A stretch of 18,393 nt of DNA from Firm-04 sp045642925. Lineage in GTDB: Bacteria; Bacillota; Clostridia; Oscillospirales; Ruminococcaceae. Of the stretch, positions 1 through 7,461 are shown in pieces. The translations under genes and the position numbers were made by a program. The stretch lies in assembly GCA_045642925.1 (NCBI GenBank), contig JAZUJW010000083.1, positions 1-18,393 of the forward strand, in the 5' to 3' direction. The notes under the pieces are model-generated. The model saw nothing but the letters and a program-made list of their open reading frames with translations. It was not told the DNA's origin and ran no database searches. How positions within the stretch are numbered: the first letter of the stretch is position 1; every line of letters starts with the position of its first letter.

Positions 1-70
1 ATGATGCAAGAAGCATCAGAGCCGTCAGAAATGCGCCAATTTGCAAATGCTGTTTTTTGTGCAAGTTCAA
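1..70 (-). CDS. Partial exported protein, N-terminal signal peptide only
   Basis: Only the first 23 codons are present; the gene continues past the left edge. I chose the TTG at 70-68 because an AGGAGG ribosome binding site (85-80) lies 9 bases upstream and the frame then reads as a classic signal peptide: a basic start with KK at residues 5-6, then a hydrophobic run (IGAFLTALMLLAS, residues 11-23). A near-consensus promoter lies about 70 bases upstream. Other frames downstream of the same ribosome binding site give no signal-peptide pattern. The mature protein is outside the window, so no function can be given. Confidence 0.6.
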   Translation of the reverse strand, partial: MNLHKKQHLQIGAFLTALMLLAS

Positions 71-145
71 ACAAATGCACCTCCTGTAAAGTATAGAAAA
101 ATATGGATATGAAGTCTGCGCCGCAACACAGGCATCAATATTTAT

Positions 146-174
146 ATTATAAAACATACATCATATATTTTCAA
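146..174 (-). promoter_or_regulatory. Sigma-A-type promoter of the leftmost minus-strand gene
   Basis: Reading the minus strand, TTGAAA (174-169), a 17-base spacer and TATAAT (151-146) match the housekeeping consensus closely. Transcription would begin near 139, giving an untranslated leader of about 70 bases before the TTG start at 70. Confidence 0.75.
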
Positions 175-250
175 TAGTTTTCTACACAATTTAAAGATTT
201 TTCAGAAATCTTAATAATTGAGCATCACTTATTCTCATAATGTACAATAA

Positions 251-285
251 TCCCCGTGAAGCGATGGAAAATCGTTTCACGGGGA
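251..285. repeat. Perfect 15-bp hairpin of unknown role
   Basis: TCCCCGTGAAGCGAT (251-265) faces ATCGTTTCACGGGGA (271-285) across a 5-base loop, with one G-U pair as RNA. Neither strand has a T-run after it, so it is not a normal intrinsic terminator. It lies between the divergent promoter at 146-174 and the remnant gene at 447. It may be an operator, an RNA stability element or an old repeat. Confidence 0.6.
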
Positions 286-304
286 ATGAAACAAGTTATC
301 TTTC

Positions 305-393
305 TTAAGGCAACACCGCGCAAAGCACGCCTTGCGGCTTGGCGGCACATCTGCTTGCATCTATGCCGCCAGCTCTGGGCGGTGTTGCCTTAA
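305..393. mobile_element. 89-bp MITE-like element with 15-bp terminal inverted repeats
   Basis: The ends are perfect inverted copies: TTAAGGCAACACCGC at 305-319 and its complement at 379-393. Inside are two more nested hairpins, GGCGGCA (341-347) with TGCCGCC (364-370), and CGCAA (319-323) with TTGCG (332-336). There is no coding capacity. A short, non-coding, multi-hairpin element with exact terminal repeats in an intergenic region is typical of a MITE or a small mobile repeat. No flanking target duplication can be separated from the TTAA ends. It sits just upstream of the remnant gene at 447. Confidence 0.6.
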
Positions 394-446
394 CATTCAA
401 GTGGCGACATTCGTGTTTAAGTTAATTTTATAGGGGGAATATTCAA

Positions 447-755
447 ATGAGAAACAAAATCAGAAAACTGACTGCTGCTGTATCATCCTTGATACTTGCT
501 GCGTCCAGCATTGACACGGCATCTCTGCTGAACGACAGTATCGTTTGTGATGCTGCTGACAGCGGAATTCCTGTCATGGAGTACCTTGACCGCGGGATAT
601 ATGCTGTCAGAGCTTGCAGGATTTTTTTTCGTCATTTTCTTGATGAAGAATGCGGATACAAAAAGCAAGAGCCTCGTTCGGTTCTGCAACCTGACGAAGC
701 TCTTGGATTCAGAGCGTTTTGTCACGCGAAAACCGCAGTTTTCTCGTGGACTTAG
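447..755 (+). pseudogene. 5' remnant of a secreted rhamnogalacturonan lyase (PL11-like)
   Basis: The start is well supported: AGGGGG (432-437) lies 9 bases before the ATG. The first 35 or so residues form a signal peptide (basic MRNKIRK, then a hydrophobic stretch ending near CDAA). Residues 43-54 read VMEYLDRGIYAV, which resembles the start of the mature domain of family 11 rhamnogalacturonan lyases (usual pattern M-E-x-L-D-R-G-x-x-A-V). The match stops at about base 608. What follows is low-complexity, unrelated sequence that stays open only by chance to 755, where it overlaps the end of the convergent minus-strand gene. A full enzyme of this type is about 600 residues or more. I read this as a gene truncated by deletion or rearrangement, with only its export signal and first strand left. 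Assignment rests on a short motif. Confidence 0.6.
659..705 (-). terminator. Intrinsic terminator of the minus-strand gene 752-1507
   Basis: On the minus strand, CAAGAGC (705-699) pairs with GCTCTTG (672-666), extended after one mismatch by a second four-pair block (697-694 with 677-674). The hairpin is followed by GCTTTTTGT. It lies about 50 bases after the stop codon. Confidence 0.55.
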
Positions 756-1507
756 GCATCTGTTTTCTTTTCTTTTTTGCGCTTTCTGGAAATGATGACG
801 GCTACCGCGATTCCTGCCGCAACGATCGCCGCAGAAATACAGATCAGAAGGATGCTGCTGTTGTCGAATATCGAACTGACAAAGCTGCCGTCATGATTCA
901 GCGTCACTTCAAGATCATCTGTTCCGTAAATATATACCCGATTGCTGATGCTGCTGTCAGATTTCAGCGTTCCTTTTTCTGTGACGACCATATGCTTGAT
1001 GAAAGGAAGAACATAGCCGTTTACGACGACACCCGATACAGGCTTGCCGTTTTCGGTATCGTTTACGTTTACGGTATGACAAGTGACGGGTTGATGCTTT
1101 TCATTGTAGATCGTATCCTTGCAGGATGTTGTGTGAATATGGTCGCTCCATTTTGCTGTCAGCACGGTCATGCCATTGCTTATGATATCAGCGTCCCAGC
1201 CGCTAAAGTATTTTCCGCTTTCCGCTTTGAAAATGCCGGATGGGATTTTCTTTGTTGCTATGCCGTTTGCAGCAACATAAGTCTTTTCCTGCCGATAGGA
1301 ATTGCCCGACTTCAGTCTGATGACCATGTTTCCGAAGTAACCGCCGTTCCATGTTTGGATCAGCGACGGTGTGCCTCTGTCATAGGTCTGGAGCAGACAG
1401 CGGTTGAAATAGAGCGGTACTGCTTTTTTGCAAAGATTTACCATGCCGTATAAGAATGCGGCAAGTGAAATCACGCACGATATCAACTCAAAGACCAGAG
1501 GAGACAT
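752..1507 (-). CDS. Membrane-anchored surface protein of unknown function
   Basis: 251 residues. Start supported by GAAAGGAG a few bases upstream of the ATG and by a near-perfect promoter at 1543-1571. There is an N-terminal membrane segment (about residues 5-25), an extracytoplasmic region (about 30-215) rich in beta-prone Gly, Thr and Val stretches, and a second membrane helix (about 219-241, SSILLICISAAIVAAGIAVAV). The protein ends in a basic tail, RKRKKEKKTDA. That tail after a C-terminal helix looks like a sortase-type sorting signal, but no LPXTG motif precedes it, so a plain transmembrane anchor is more likely. The gene stands alone with its own promoter and terminator and converges on the lyase remnant. 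I recognise no domain family. Confidence 0.75.
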   Translation of the reverse strand: MSPLVFELISCVISLAAFLYGMVNLCKKAVPLYFNRCLLQTYDRGTPSLIQTWNGGYFGNMVIRLKSGNSYRQEKTYVAANGIATKKIPSGIFKAESGKYFSGWDADIISNGMTVLTAKWSDHIHTTSCKDTIYNEKHQPVTCHTVNVNDTENGKPVSGVVVNGYVLPFIKHMVVTEKGTLKSDSSISNRVYIYGTDDLEVTLNHDGSFVSSIFDNSSILLICISAAIVAAGIAVAVIISRKRKKEKKTDA

Positions 1508-1542
1508 CTTTTTTCTCCTTTCAATACAGCATATTATATAAT

Positions 1543-1571
1543 ATTATATCACATAATAAATATTTTTTCAA
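1543..1571 (-). promoter_or_regulatory. Promoter of the minus-strand gene 752-1507
   Basis: Minus-strand TTGAAA (1571-1566), exactly 17 bases, then TATAAT (1548-1543). The leader to the ATG at 1507 would be about 30 bases and contains the ribosome binding site. Confidence 0.8.
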
Positions 1572-1633
1572 GATATTTCTGCGATTATTTCCGTTTGTCA
1601 TACAAAAAACAAGTGAATGTGCAGATCAAAACA

Positions 1634-1745
1634 GAAAACACATTTCCTGTTCCATGATGATGAACAAGAATTGTGTTTTCGGGACGGAACGGATATTACG
1701 GAATAAGAGCAAAGCCGAGCAGATTGCGGTCTGCTCGGCTTTTTA
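1634..1745 (+). ncRNA. Possible small RNA: long hairpin followed by an orphan terminator
   Basis: GAAAACACA (1634-1642) pairs with TGTGTTTTC (1672-1680). The stem continues inwards through TTC/GAA and TGTTC/GAACA with two mismatches and a 9-base loop. About 30 bases later comes a textbook intrinsic terminator at 1712-1745. The stretch 1508-1868 has no credible protein gene, so the terminator must end some plus-strand RNA. No convincing plus-strand promoter is visible, which keeps this tentative. Confidence 0.3.
1712..1745 (+). terminator. Strong plus-strand intrinsic terminator without an obvious gene
   Basis: AAGCCGAGCAGA (1712-1723) pairs perfectly with TCTGCTCGGCTT (1730-1741) around a 6-base loop, followed by TTTTT. 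On the minus strand the trailing T-run is only three bases, so it works mainly in the plus direction. Confidence 0.8.
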
Positions 1746-1803
1746 TGCATATTCGTTATCAAATCTCTGAATCAGAAATATGAAAAATCTATCGTTTGCA
1801 AGC

Positions 1804-1841
1804 AAAAAAATATTCACCCCACTTTTGTGAGGTGAATATTT
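1804..1841 (-). terminator. Intrinsic terminator of tRNA-Pro
   Basis: On the minus strand AAATATTCACC (1841-1831) pairs with GGTGAATATTT (1818-1808) and is followed by a run of seven T (1810-1804). It begins 27 bases after the 3' CCA of the tRNA. Confidence 0.85.
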
Positions 1842-1868
1842 CACATTGTATCATCTCTGATACGATTA

Positions 1869-1944
1869 TGGTCTGAGTGACCCGACTTGAACGGGCGGCC
1901 TCTACCACCCCAAGGTAGCGCGCTACCAACTGCGCCACACCCAG
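1869..1944 (-). tRNA. tRNA-Pro, anticodon GGG
   Basis: 76 bases on the minus strand. Acceptor stem CTGGGTG pairs with CACTCAG, with one G-U. The anticodon arm is CTACC-TTGGGGT-GGTAG, giving GGG at the middle of the loop, which reads CCC (and CCU) proline codons. The T loop has the usual GTTCAAGTC. The terminal CCA is encoded. It has its own consensus promoter and terminator, so it is a stand-alone unit divergent from the large operon. Confidence 0.93.
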
Positions 1945-1956
1945 ACAACATAAAGT

Positions 1957-1985
1957 ATTATATCACAAAGGAATGGAAATGTCAA
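1957..1985 (-). promoter_or_regulatory. Consensus promoter of tRNA-Pro
   Basis: Minus-strand TTGACA (1985-1980), 17 bases, TATAAT (1962-1957): a perfect sigma-A promoter. Transcription would start near 1950, a few bases before the mature tRNA. The stretch directly upstream (about 1986-2015) is A/T-rich with a T7-CG-A7 palindrome, which could act as an UP element. Confidence 0.88.
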
Positions 1986-2136
1986 GCCTTTTTTTCGAAA
2001 AAAAGAAAATTTTTTTGAAAGCGATGCCTTTTATGCAGAAATGAATGCAGATAAAAGCAATTCCGGATACAAAACGGCCACTTGAAAATGCATGAAAAAA
2101 ACTTTTGGGAAGTCCTGCGCTTTCAGGGTATTTCTC

Positions 2137-2165
2137 TTGACTTTTTCGGTAAATTGTGGTATTAT
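2137..2165 (+). promoter_or_regulatory. Promoter of the eight-gene envelope operon
   Basis: TTGACT (2137-2142), a 17-base spacer and TATTAT (2160-2165). A second possible -10, TATAAT, lies about 8 bases further on. Predicted start is near 2172, giving a leader of about 70 bases. It is divergent from the tRNA promoter, with about 150 bases between them. No riboswitch or clear operator is visible in the leader. Confidence 0.7.
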
Positions 2166-2244
2166 TAACTCTATAATGCACGTTTGAAAAATGCAAATTT
2201 CGTGCAGTATGAAAATTAATTTTTATGAAGGAGCTTGTGTGAAA

Positions 2245-2745
2245 ATGCTTGAGAAGATTGAAAAAAGAATCGGTAGTATGAAAAACGGCGGATTCCTGAT
2301 TGGCGGCATGATCGCATCGGTGGTGCTGACCATCGTCTTCTGCATCCTCTACCAAAACCACATCAACAATGGCGAAGGAATTTTCTATACGATGTTCCCG
2401 AACCAGATGCAGAATGTTTATGTGGAACAATTCAGTTTTGCACCATTTATCATCTCCTGTGCACTTACTTGCATCTGGTTCTTCATTTACGCAACAGCAG
2501 AGGACGTACAAACGATCGTAGACGCTGGCAAGGGCAAGGCGATTGTCGGCAGCATTTTGCCGAATATCATTCTGTTTATCGCATTCTGGCTCATCTGCCT
2601 GCTGTTCGACAAACTGAATCTCTCCGTGGGACTGTTTTCCTGCTATGGATACATGAATTTCCTGACCATCATTGTCGGTGTTGTGTTCGCAGTGCTGAAT
2701 ATGGTTGTCTTTTCCGTATGCAAGGTAATGGGACACAAACTGTAA
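2245..2745 (+). CDS. Four-helix integral membrane protein, first gene of the operon
   Basis: 166 residues from the ATG at 2245; a GTG at 2239 is the alternative start, closer to the AAGGAG at 2228-2233. An ATG further up at 2191 has no ribosome binding site. There are four hydrophobic segments, at about residues 17-37, 66-86, 100-121 and 137-160. The loop between helices 1 and 2 holds MFPNQMQNVYVEQF. The short N-terminus is basic (LEKIEKRIGSMKNG), suggesting it lies inside, with both ends cytoplasmic. No family recognised. As the promoter-proximal gene, 53 bases before the giant cytoskeleton-like protein, it may be the membrane base or anchor of the complex; that is inference. Confidence 0.8.
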   Translation: MLEKIEKRIGSMKNGGFLIGGMIASVVLTIVFCILYQNHINNGEGIFYTMFPNQMQNVYVEQFSFAPFIISCALTCIWFFIYATAEDVQTIVDAGKGKAIVGSILPNIILFIAFWLICLLFDKLNLSVGLFSCYGYMNFLTIIVGVVFAVLNMVVFSVCKVMGHKL

Positions 2746-2798
2746 TACATCATTGATAACCGCAGAAAAATCCACACAGAAAGGAAGTATTTTCATAG

Positions 2799-5700
2799 AT
2801 GGCTGACGTTGTAATCAATGCCTTCGGCGGCGAAGGAACGCTTTTTACCAGAACATTCCTGACGGCATATCCTGCATGGTCATGGGATACACCGCAAAAT
2901 TATGACCTCTACCTGCGCTGGATCGACCTTGCAAATGCAGTCGGCAATAATGCAGATACTGATGCGGGCAAAACAGACCGCATCCTCAAAATATATGACC
3001 AGACGGTTTCGGAACTTGCTGCAACCGTATTCAGTGTTCCGCGGCTTCACTGCGATACGCTTCAGCTCCCTGAAAGTGCAGCAAAGCTTTCGAATGCCTA
3101 CAATGCGCACCCGAACCGCAGTCTGCTGGCACTGGCATTTACAAATGCCGAACAGGAAGCTGACCATTCCAAAGGCTTTCAGGGCGACCCCTGTGCGGGT
3201 ACGGTCTGTCTGCGCGGCGGCGGCAGTCCCCTGCCCGAACACTACTTTGAACCGAAAAATGTCAACGGCATGGTGCTGACCGACATCAAGACATGGATCA
3301 CGGTCGGCGGCTTCCGCGGCGGCGGTACTGCAACGACTTTGGTGCCATTGGAAGCAGAAGAACGCATCAAACAGAATCAGGTGACGGGTGCAACGTCCGT
3401 TCTGGTTGCGGCACTGCCGTATTCCAAGCATGAAGACGACCCGAATGATTCCGTACATCCGCAATTGAAATCGGACTATGCTTTCTGCGGTTCGAAGGCA
3501 ATTTTGTCGGGTGACTTTGATATTGCCAAGTGGAACAAACGCTATTTTGTATCTTCGTATCTGTCAGGCGGTACGGTTTACCGTCCTGTGACGGCAGGAT
3601 TCAGTGTAGATGACCAGAACACCATGCTGATCGCACCGAATCTGCTGACAGCAGACTGCTGTTTCCGTGCCATCAACAACAAGGATACATCCTTTGACAA
3701 CAGCAATGTCTTTCTGCCATTTGTCGCAAATCAGATCTCCAACGGCTTCGGCTATCATCTCTGCATCGACATTAAGAAAATGCGTGCGGTCTGCTGGTTC
3801 AGCGGCTTGATGAAGGAACTCATCGGCAGATGGGATCTGCACAATGAATCCGCAAAGCGCAGTGCAGAGGACAAACAGAAGGTTGAAAACCTCAAAACCT
3901 ACTGTGAACAGGTCATTGCCTCTTTTGAGGAACTGCAAAAGGGCAGATGTTCCGGAACGGACGCTTTGCCGTTCCGATTCATGCCGGATTCCTTCTTTGT
4001 CAATTTCAAGAAGCAGTACAACAGCAAGGATTGGTGGGAAACGCTTGCAAAGGGCGTAGAAAAAGAAGAACCGTTCGAACAGGGTCTACTAAGCAAATTC
4101 AAGCAGAACTCTGTCAGCACGAAATTCCTCTCGCCGCGTCTGGAAAGCAAAGAACCGATTGATGCCGTACTGAAGAAGATTTTCGACGAAATTCTGAAAT
4201 CGACCGAAGGCTGGACATATTCCAAGAAGAACGGCTCCAACGAAGACGGCGGTATGCGTCCGATGTTTCCGCTGGGTGCGGCGATCGGCAGTGAATACCT
4301 CCAGTTCGGCACGAAGCTGGATAATGGTCAGACCACGTCTGTCATGGGCGCAGTTGCCGGCGAAGCAGACAAGGTCAACTGGGACGGCTTTATCGGCGGC
4401 CCAAGCGGCAGATTCAACGACTTCGAAGGCAAACTGCGCAAAGCATCGCCGAATGACCCGACTGTCGTGAAGTATACCTCCCTTCTGCTAAGCCATTTCC
4501 TGAAGAACCTGCGTGAGATCCCGTTTGTCTGCGATTCTGAACAGCCTGTGGCAGGCTCTATTTTCGAGGCATGGGCAAATCATCAGGGCACTGCGCCGAC
4601 ACTCGATGTTTGCTCCATCCACAATCAGTATCTCGGTACATACAGCAGATGCGGCTATTTCATTCTGCCGACACCGGAAGACTGGGGCGAACAGTGGAAA
4701 GAACTGGTCGGCTATCAATTTACGACGGAACAGGCACCGCAGTCTGTGGATGACATCATTGCCGATCTGACCAGTTTCGAAAAGCAGATCGTATATACAA
4801 TGCTCTGCGGTATCCGTCATTATAATAGTGCAAATCCCGGTGCGGCGATCCAGACAGCCGGCGGCAATACGCATCCGAATTTCAAGGATGTCGAAACGCT
4901 TCTCGATATGCTGGAAAGCAAAGTCGCGGGCAGTATGCAGAATCCTTCCGTTTTCCCGAATGTTGCCTGCAATCGCATCGACTACCTGAACCCTGTCTGC
5001 ACTTTTGTAAAGAATCCCTGCAATCCGAATAAGATTTTTGCGAAACAGCTTGGTTATTATCGTGTCGATGAGTTCAATGACAACGGTATTTATGCGGTCT
5101 ATCCGTTTACCGCGCTGTTTGTCAAGTGGCTGGATTCGTTTGCTGAATGCAAGCTGAATCTGCGCGTACAGTTTGACCCCAGCGGCAGCGGCGATGCACA
5201 GCGCATTGATGCCGATGTCGAATACCGCCGTGAAAAGGACGGTATGTGGGAAGCCCGCAGCTTCTCGTACCCGAATACTTCACTGGTGAAATTCCGCAAT
5301 ATGCCCGCAATTTCAATGGTTCCGCAATTCGGCGGATATGACATCAACAACAACGCGACCGCAGAATACTGCTATCTCTGGATCGACCGCGACAGCAATG
5401 TTGATGCGGTACTGCCTGAACTGGAAGCGGTTTTGCCCAAAACAGGCAATGGCGCACGCGGTGTCTGCAAAGTGCTGGTAGAAGGTCTGCCCGCAGGCAA
5501 CCAGTGGAAACTTTGCCAGAAAGTTCAGAAAACCAATGGCAGCAAAACTGATGCCGTATGGTCGTACAAGAGCACCGTTGAAAAGCACTGGTGGACACTT
5601 GTCAACTGCAATGACAATACCCAGAGCTATGGCTGTCTGGGATGCAATCCCCTGATGCTGACCGCCGACCAGAATTCCGTCAGCATTCCTGTGGAACAGT

Positions 5701-7361
5701 ATCAGCCGGAAGAATATGACCTCGATATGTATTTTGACTTCGGTACGGCAAATTCCTACATGGAAGTCATGGTCAAGGATATCAACGGTTCGCCGAAGGG
5801 TTCTTGGGAAAGCGAAGCTTTCGCACCGCATAAAACCGAGTATTATCTCACAATTGATGCCACAAAGCTGGATGAGAGCGATACCATCGTGAAAATGCAT
5901 GAGGAAAACCTTACGCCGATCGAATCCAGAAGCGAGTCGATTCCTTCCATGGTACAGGCATATGCGCAGCTCGAACAGGCAAGCAGTGCGACCTTCTTCA
6001 GCGACAATTCCCAGCAGTACACCGAAGGCAGAATTGTCTACCCGAACAAGCGCACGCTGGACAAACTGTACACCTATGCGCGTTCCTCCGAGAAAACACT
6101 GGAGGAAATCGGTTTCTGTGACCAGATGAAAGTCAAGCGCAGCGGCGGCGGTACGGTCGTGACACAGCAGCTTCCGCTGATTCGCTGGTTCTTCATGAAA
6201 AGCTTCATCCAGAATACCATTGCCATCTACTACGAGCGCTACCATGCATGGCCGCGCCGCCTGAACATGAATTGCAGCTACCCGACAGCCGATTTGCGGC
6301 AGGAATACCAGAACCGTCTGCAAAACTTCCTCGTCAACCAAAAGCTGGAATTCATGCCCGAAGCCATCAGCTTCGCCTGTGCTGAGAATGAAAACGGCGT
6401 CCAGAAAGCACAAAAGCGTACTGTGACCATCGACATCGGCGCTGGTACGACCGATATCGCATTCTGCGACTACGACATTGAGAACAATCAGTGGCAGCCG
6501 ATGCAAATTGCATCCCTCCGCTTTGCAGGCGAAAACATCGTCGAACAATCGCTGGTAGAAGCCCTCTGCATCGACAAAGTGCCGATTCAGCAGGTATTCC
6601 GCGGTCTTGACCCCGCGACCACAAGTGTGTTGGCAGGTTTGATCGAAGATGTCAAGTATCGCCGTTCGCTGATTATTCAGATTCGCAACCTCATCAACAA
6701 CAAGAACCTCCAGCCGCCTTCCGGACTGGATGAACACGTCCGTATCCGTATGATCCTGCGCACCATTGCACTGCTGCTGGTGGTCAAGAGTGCAGTTCCT
6801 GCGGACTGGAACAGCTACGAACTCTATGTTCACGGCGGCCCCATCACTTCTCTGCGCAACATGGATCTTTCCTTCGGTATGACCTTTGAGAACATCGTCT
6901 ATGCCATCTTCGGACAAAGACCTTACTGGGATTCCAACAAGAATGCCATCGTCCGCGGCATGAGCAACAGCCTGACAGCAAAGACACGCATTTCCAAGAA
7001 TGTCCGCATTGCCAACCTCAGCGACCAGGGCATTGCAACGGTCTTTGACCAGAATGACACGCCAGGCAATCACAATATCAGCTTCGATGCCTATGACCCG
7101 AAGGAATTTGTGGAACAGGTGCTTCGTGTGCTTGCCAACATCGCTCCCGATGCCGAACTGCCGCGTAATGTGCCGTACAACAATATCGCCAAAGATACCG
7201 CACTGCGCAGCCTGATCGCAGGCGCACAGAATGCACAGAAAACACAAAAGCTTGAAATTCAGAATGCCGTCACAGACTGCGAATACTATAAGGAAATGTC
7301 TGAGAATCTGATCGGCGCATACGATCTGGATTGGGCGTTGCGTTCTCTGCCGCTTTGGTAA
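2799..7361 (+). CDS. Giant protein with tubulin/FtsZ-like N-terminus and actin/Hsp70-like C-terminus
   Basis: 1520 residues, start supported by AAGGAAG (2781-2787). There is no signal peptide or membrane helix, so it is likely cytoplasmic. Near the N-terminus a strand is followed by FGGEGT (9-14), resembling the first glycine loop of tubulin-superfamily GTPases. GGFRGGGTATT (170-180) sits where FtsZ and tubulin carry GGGTG[TS]G, and is followed by a strand and loop VLVAALPYSKHEDD (201-214) like FtsZ VAVVTKPF. No clear catalytic NxDxxD loop is seen; CIDIKK near 322-327 is a weak candidate. Residues about 450-970 are unassigned. The C-terminal third has actin/Hsp70/FtsA superfamily motifs in order: phosphate-1 FDFGTANS (979-986), connect-like IPSMVQAYAQ, phosphate-2 TIDIGAGTTDIAF (1210-1222) and an adenosine-type HGGP (1345-1348). 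The actin-like call is solid. The tubulin-like call is inference from loop shape and spacing and needs a profile search. It might also be a distant relative of SrfB-type proteins. Confidence 0.85.
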   Translation: MADVVINAFGGEGTLFTRTFLTAYPAWSWDTPQNYDLYLRWIDLANAVGNNADTDAGKTDRILKIYDQTVSELAATVFSVPRLHCDTLQLPESAAKLSNAYNAHPNRSLLALAFTNAEQEADHSKGFQGDPCAGTVCLRGGGSPLPEHYFEPKNVNGMVLTDIKTWITVGGFRGGGTATTLVPLEAEERIKQNQVTGATSVLVAALPYSKHEDDPNDSVHPQLKSDYAFCGSKAILSGDFDIAKWNKRYFVSSYLSGGTVYRPVTAGFSVDDQNTMLIAPNLLTADCCFRAINNKDTSFDNSNVFLPFVANQISNGFGYHLCIDIKKMRAVCWFSGLMKELIGRWDLHNESAKRSAEDKQKVENLKTYCEQVIASFEELQKGRCSGTDALPFRFMPDSFFVNFKKQYNSKDWWETLAKGVEKEEPFEQGLLSKFKQNSVSTKFLSPRLESKEPIDAVLKKIFDEILKSTEGWTYSKKNGSNEDGGMRPMFPLGAAIGSEYLQFGTKLDNGQTTSVMGAVAGEADKVNWDGFIGGPSGRFNDFEGKLRKASPNDPTVVKYTSLLLSHFLKNLREIPFVCDSEQPVAGSIFEAWANHQGTAPTLDVCSIHNQYLGTYSRCGYFILPTPEDWGEQWKELVGYQFTTEQAPQSVDDIIADLTSFEKQIVYTMLCGIRHYNSANPGAAIQTAGGNTHPNFKDVETLLDMLESKVAGSMQNPSVFPNVACNRIDYLNPVCTFVKNPCNPNKIFAKQLGYYRVDEFNDNGIYAVYPFTALFVKWLDSFAECKLNLRVQFDPSGSGDAQRIDADVEYRREKDGMWEARSFSYPNTSLVKFRNMPAISMVPQFGGYDINNNATAEYCYLWIDRDSNVDAVLPELEAVLPKTGNGARGVCKVLVEGLPAGNQWKLCQKVQKTNGSKTDAVWSYKSTVEKHWWTLVNCNDNTQSYGCLGCNPLMLTADQNSVSIPVEQYQPEEYDLDMYFDFGTANSYMEVMVKDINGSPKGSWESEAFAPHKTEYYLTIDATKLDESDTIVKMHEENLTPIESRSESIPSMVQAYAQLEQASSATFFSDNSQQYTEGRIVYPNKRTLDKLYTYARSSEKTLEEIGFCDQMKVKRSGGGTVVTQQLPLIRWFFMKSFIQNTIAIYYERYHAWPRRLNMNCSYPTADLRQEYQNRLQNFLVNQKLEFMPEAISFACAENENGVQKAQKRTVTIDIGAGTTDIAFCDYDIENNQWQPMQIASLRFAGENIVEQSLVEALCIDKVPIQQVFRGLDPATTSVLAGLIEDVKYRRSLIIQIRNLINNKNLQPPSGLDEHVRIRMILRTIALLLVVKSAVPADWNSYELYVHGGPITSLRNMDLSFGMTFENIVYAIFGQRPYWDSNKNAIVRGMSNSLTAKTRISKNVRIANLSDQGIATVFDQNDTPGNHNISFDAYDPKEFVEQVLRVLANIAPDAELPRNVPYNNIAKDTALRSLIAGAQNAQKTQKLEIQNAVTDCEYYKEMSENLIGAYDLDWALRSLPLW

Positions 7362-7383
7362 TTCCATTCGAACGTCATAAAGG

Positions 7384-7440
7384 AAAGGAAAGCCGACGTG
7401 ATGCATCCATCTGCCGCGTTGATTCGGCTTTCCTTTTCCT
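7384..7440 (+). terminator. Intercistronic hairpin, probable attenuator inside the operon
   Basis: AAAGGAAAGCCGA (7384-7396) pairs perfectly with TCGGCTTTCCTTT (7424-7436), followed by a pyrimidine-rich, imperfect T-run. The loop is long (27 bases) and holds a smaller GATGCATC palindrome. It lies between the stop of the 1520-residue gene and the next start (7462), so it would reduce rather than end downstream transcription. Confidence 0.55.
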
Positions 7441-7461
7441 GATATTACAGAGGAAAATGAT

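Noticed and set aside
251..285. Hairpin as an intrinsic terminator
   Set aside because: No T-run on either strand and no gene ending nearby.
719..1453. 244-residue plus-strand open frame
   Set aside because: It is the antisense shadow of the minus-strand gene 752-1507, which has a promoter, ribosome binding site, membrane helices and terminator; the plus frame has none.
1989..2004. T7-CG-A7 palindrome as a terminator
   Set aside because: Pure A/T stem upstream of the tRNA promoter with no gene ending into it; better read as an A/T-rich promoter-upstream tract.
1963..2796. 277-residue minus-strand open frame
   Set aside because: It covers the tRNA and operon promoters and lies antisense to the four-helix protein; His/Asp-rich shadow composition.
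5313..7406. 697-residue minus-strand open frame
   Set aside because: Lies wholly opposite the actin-like part of the giant gene. It has no ribosome binding site and a His/Cys/Arg-rich composition typical of a reverse-frame shadow.
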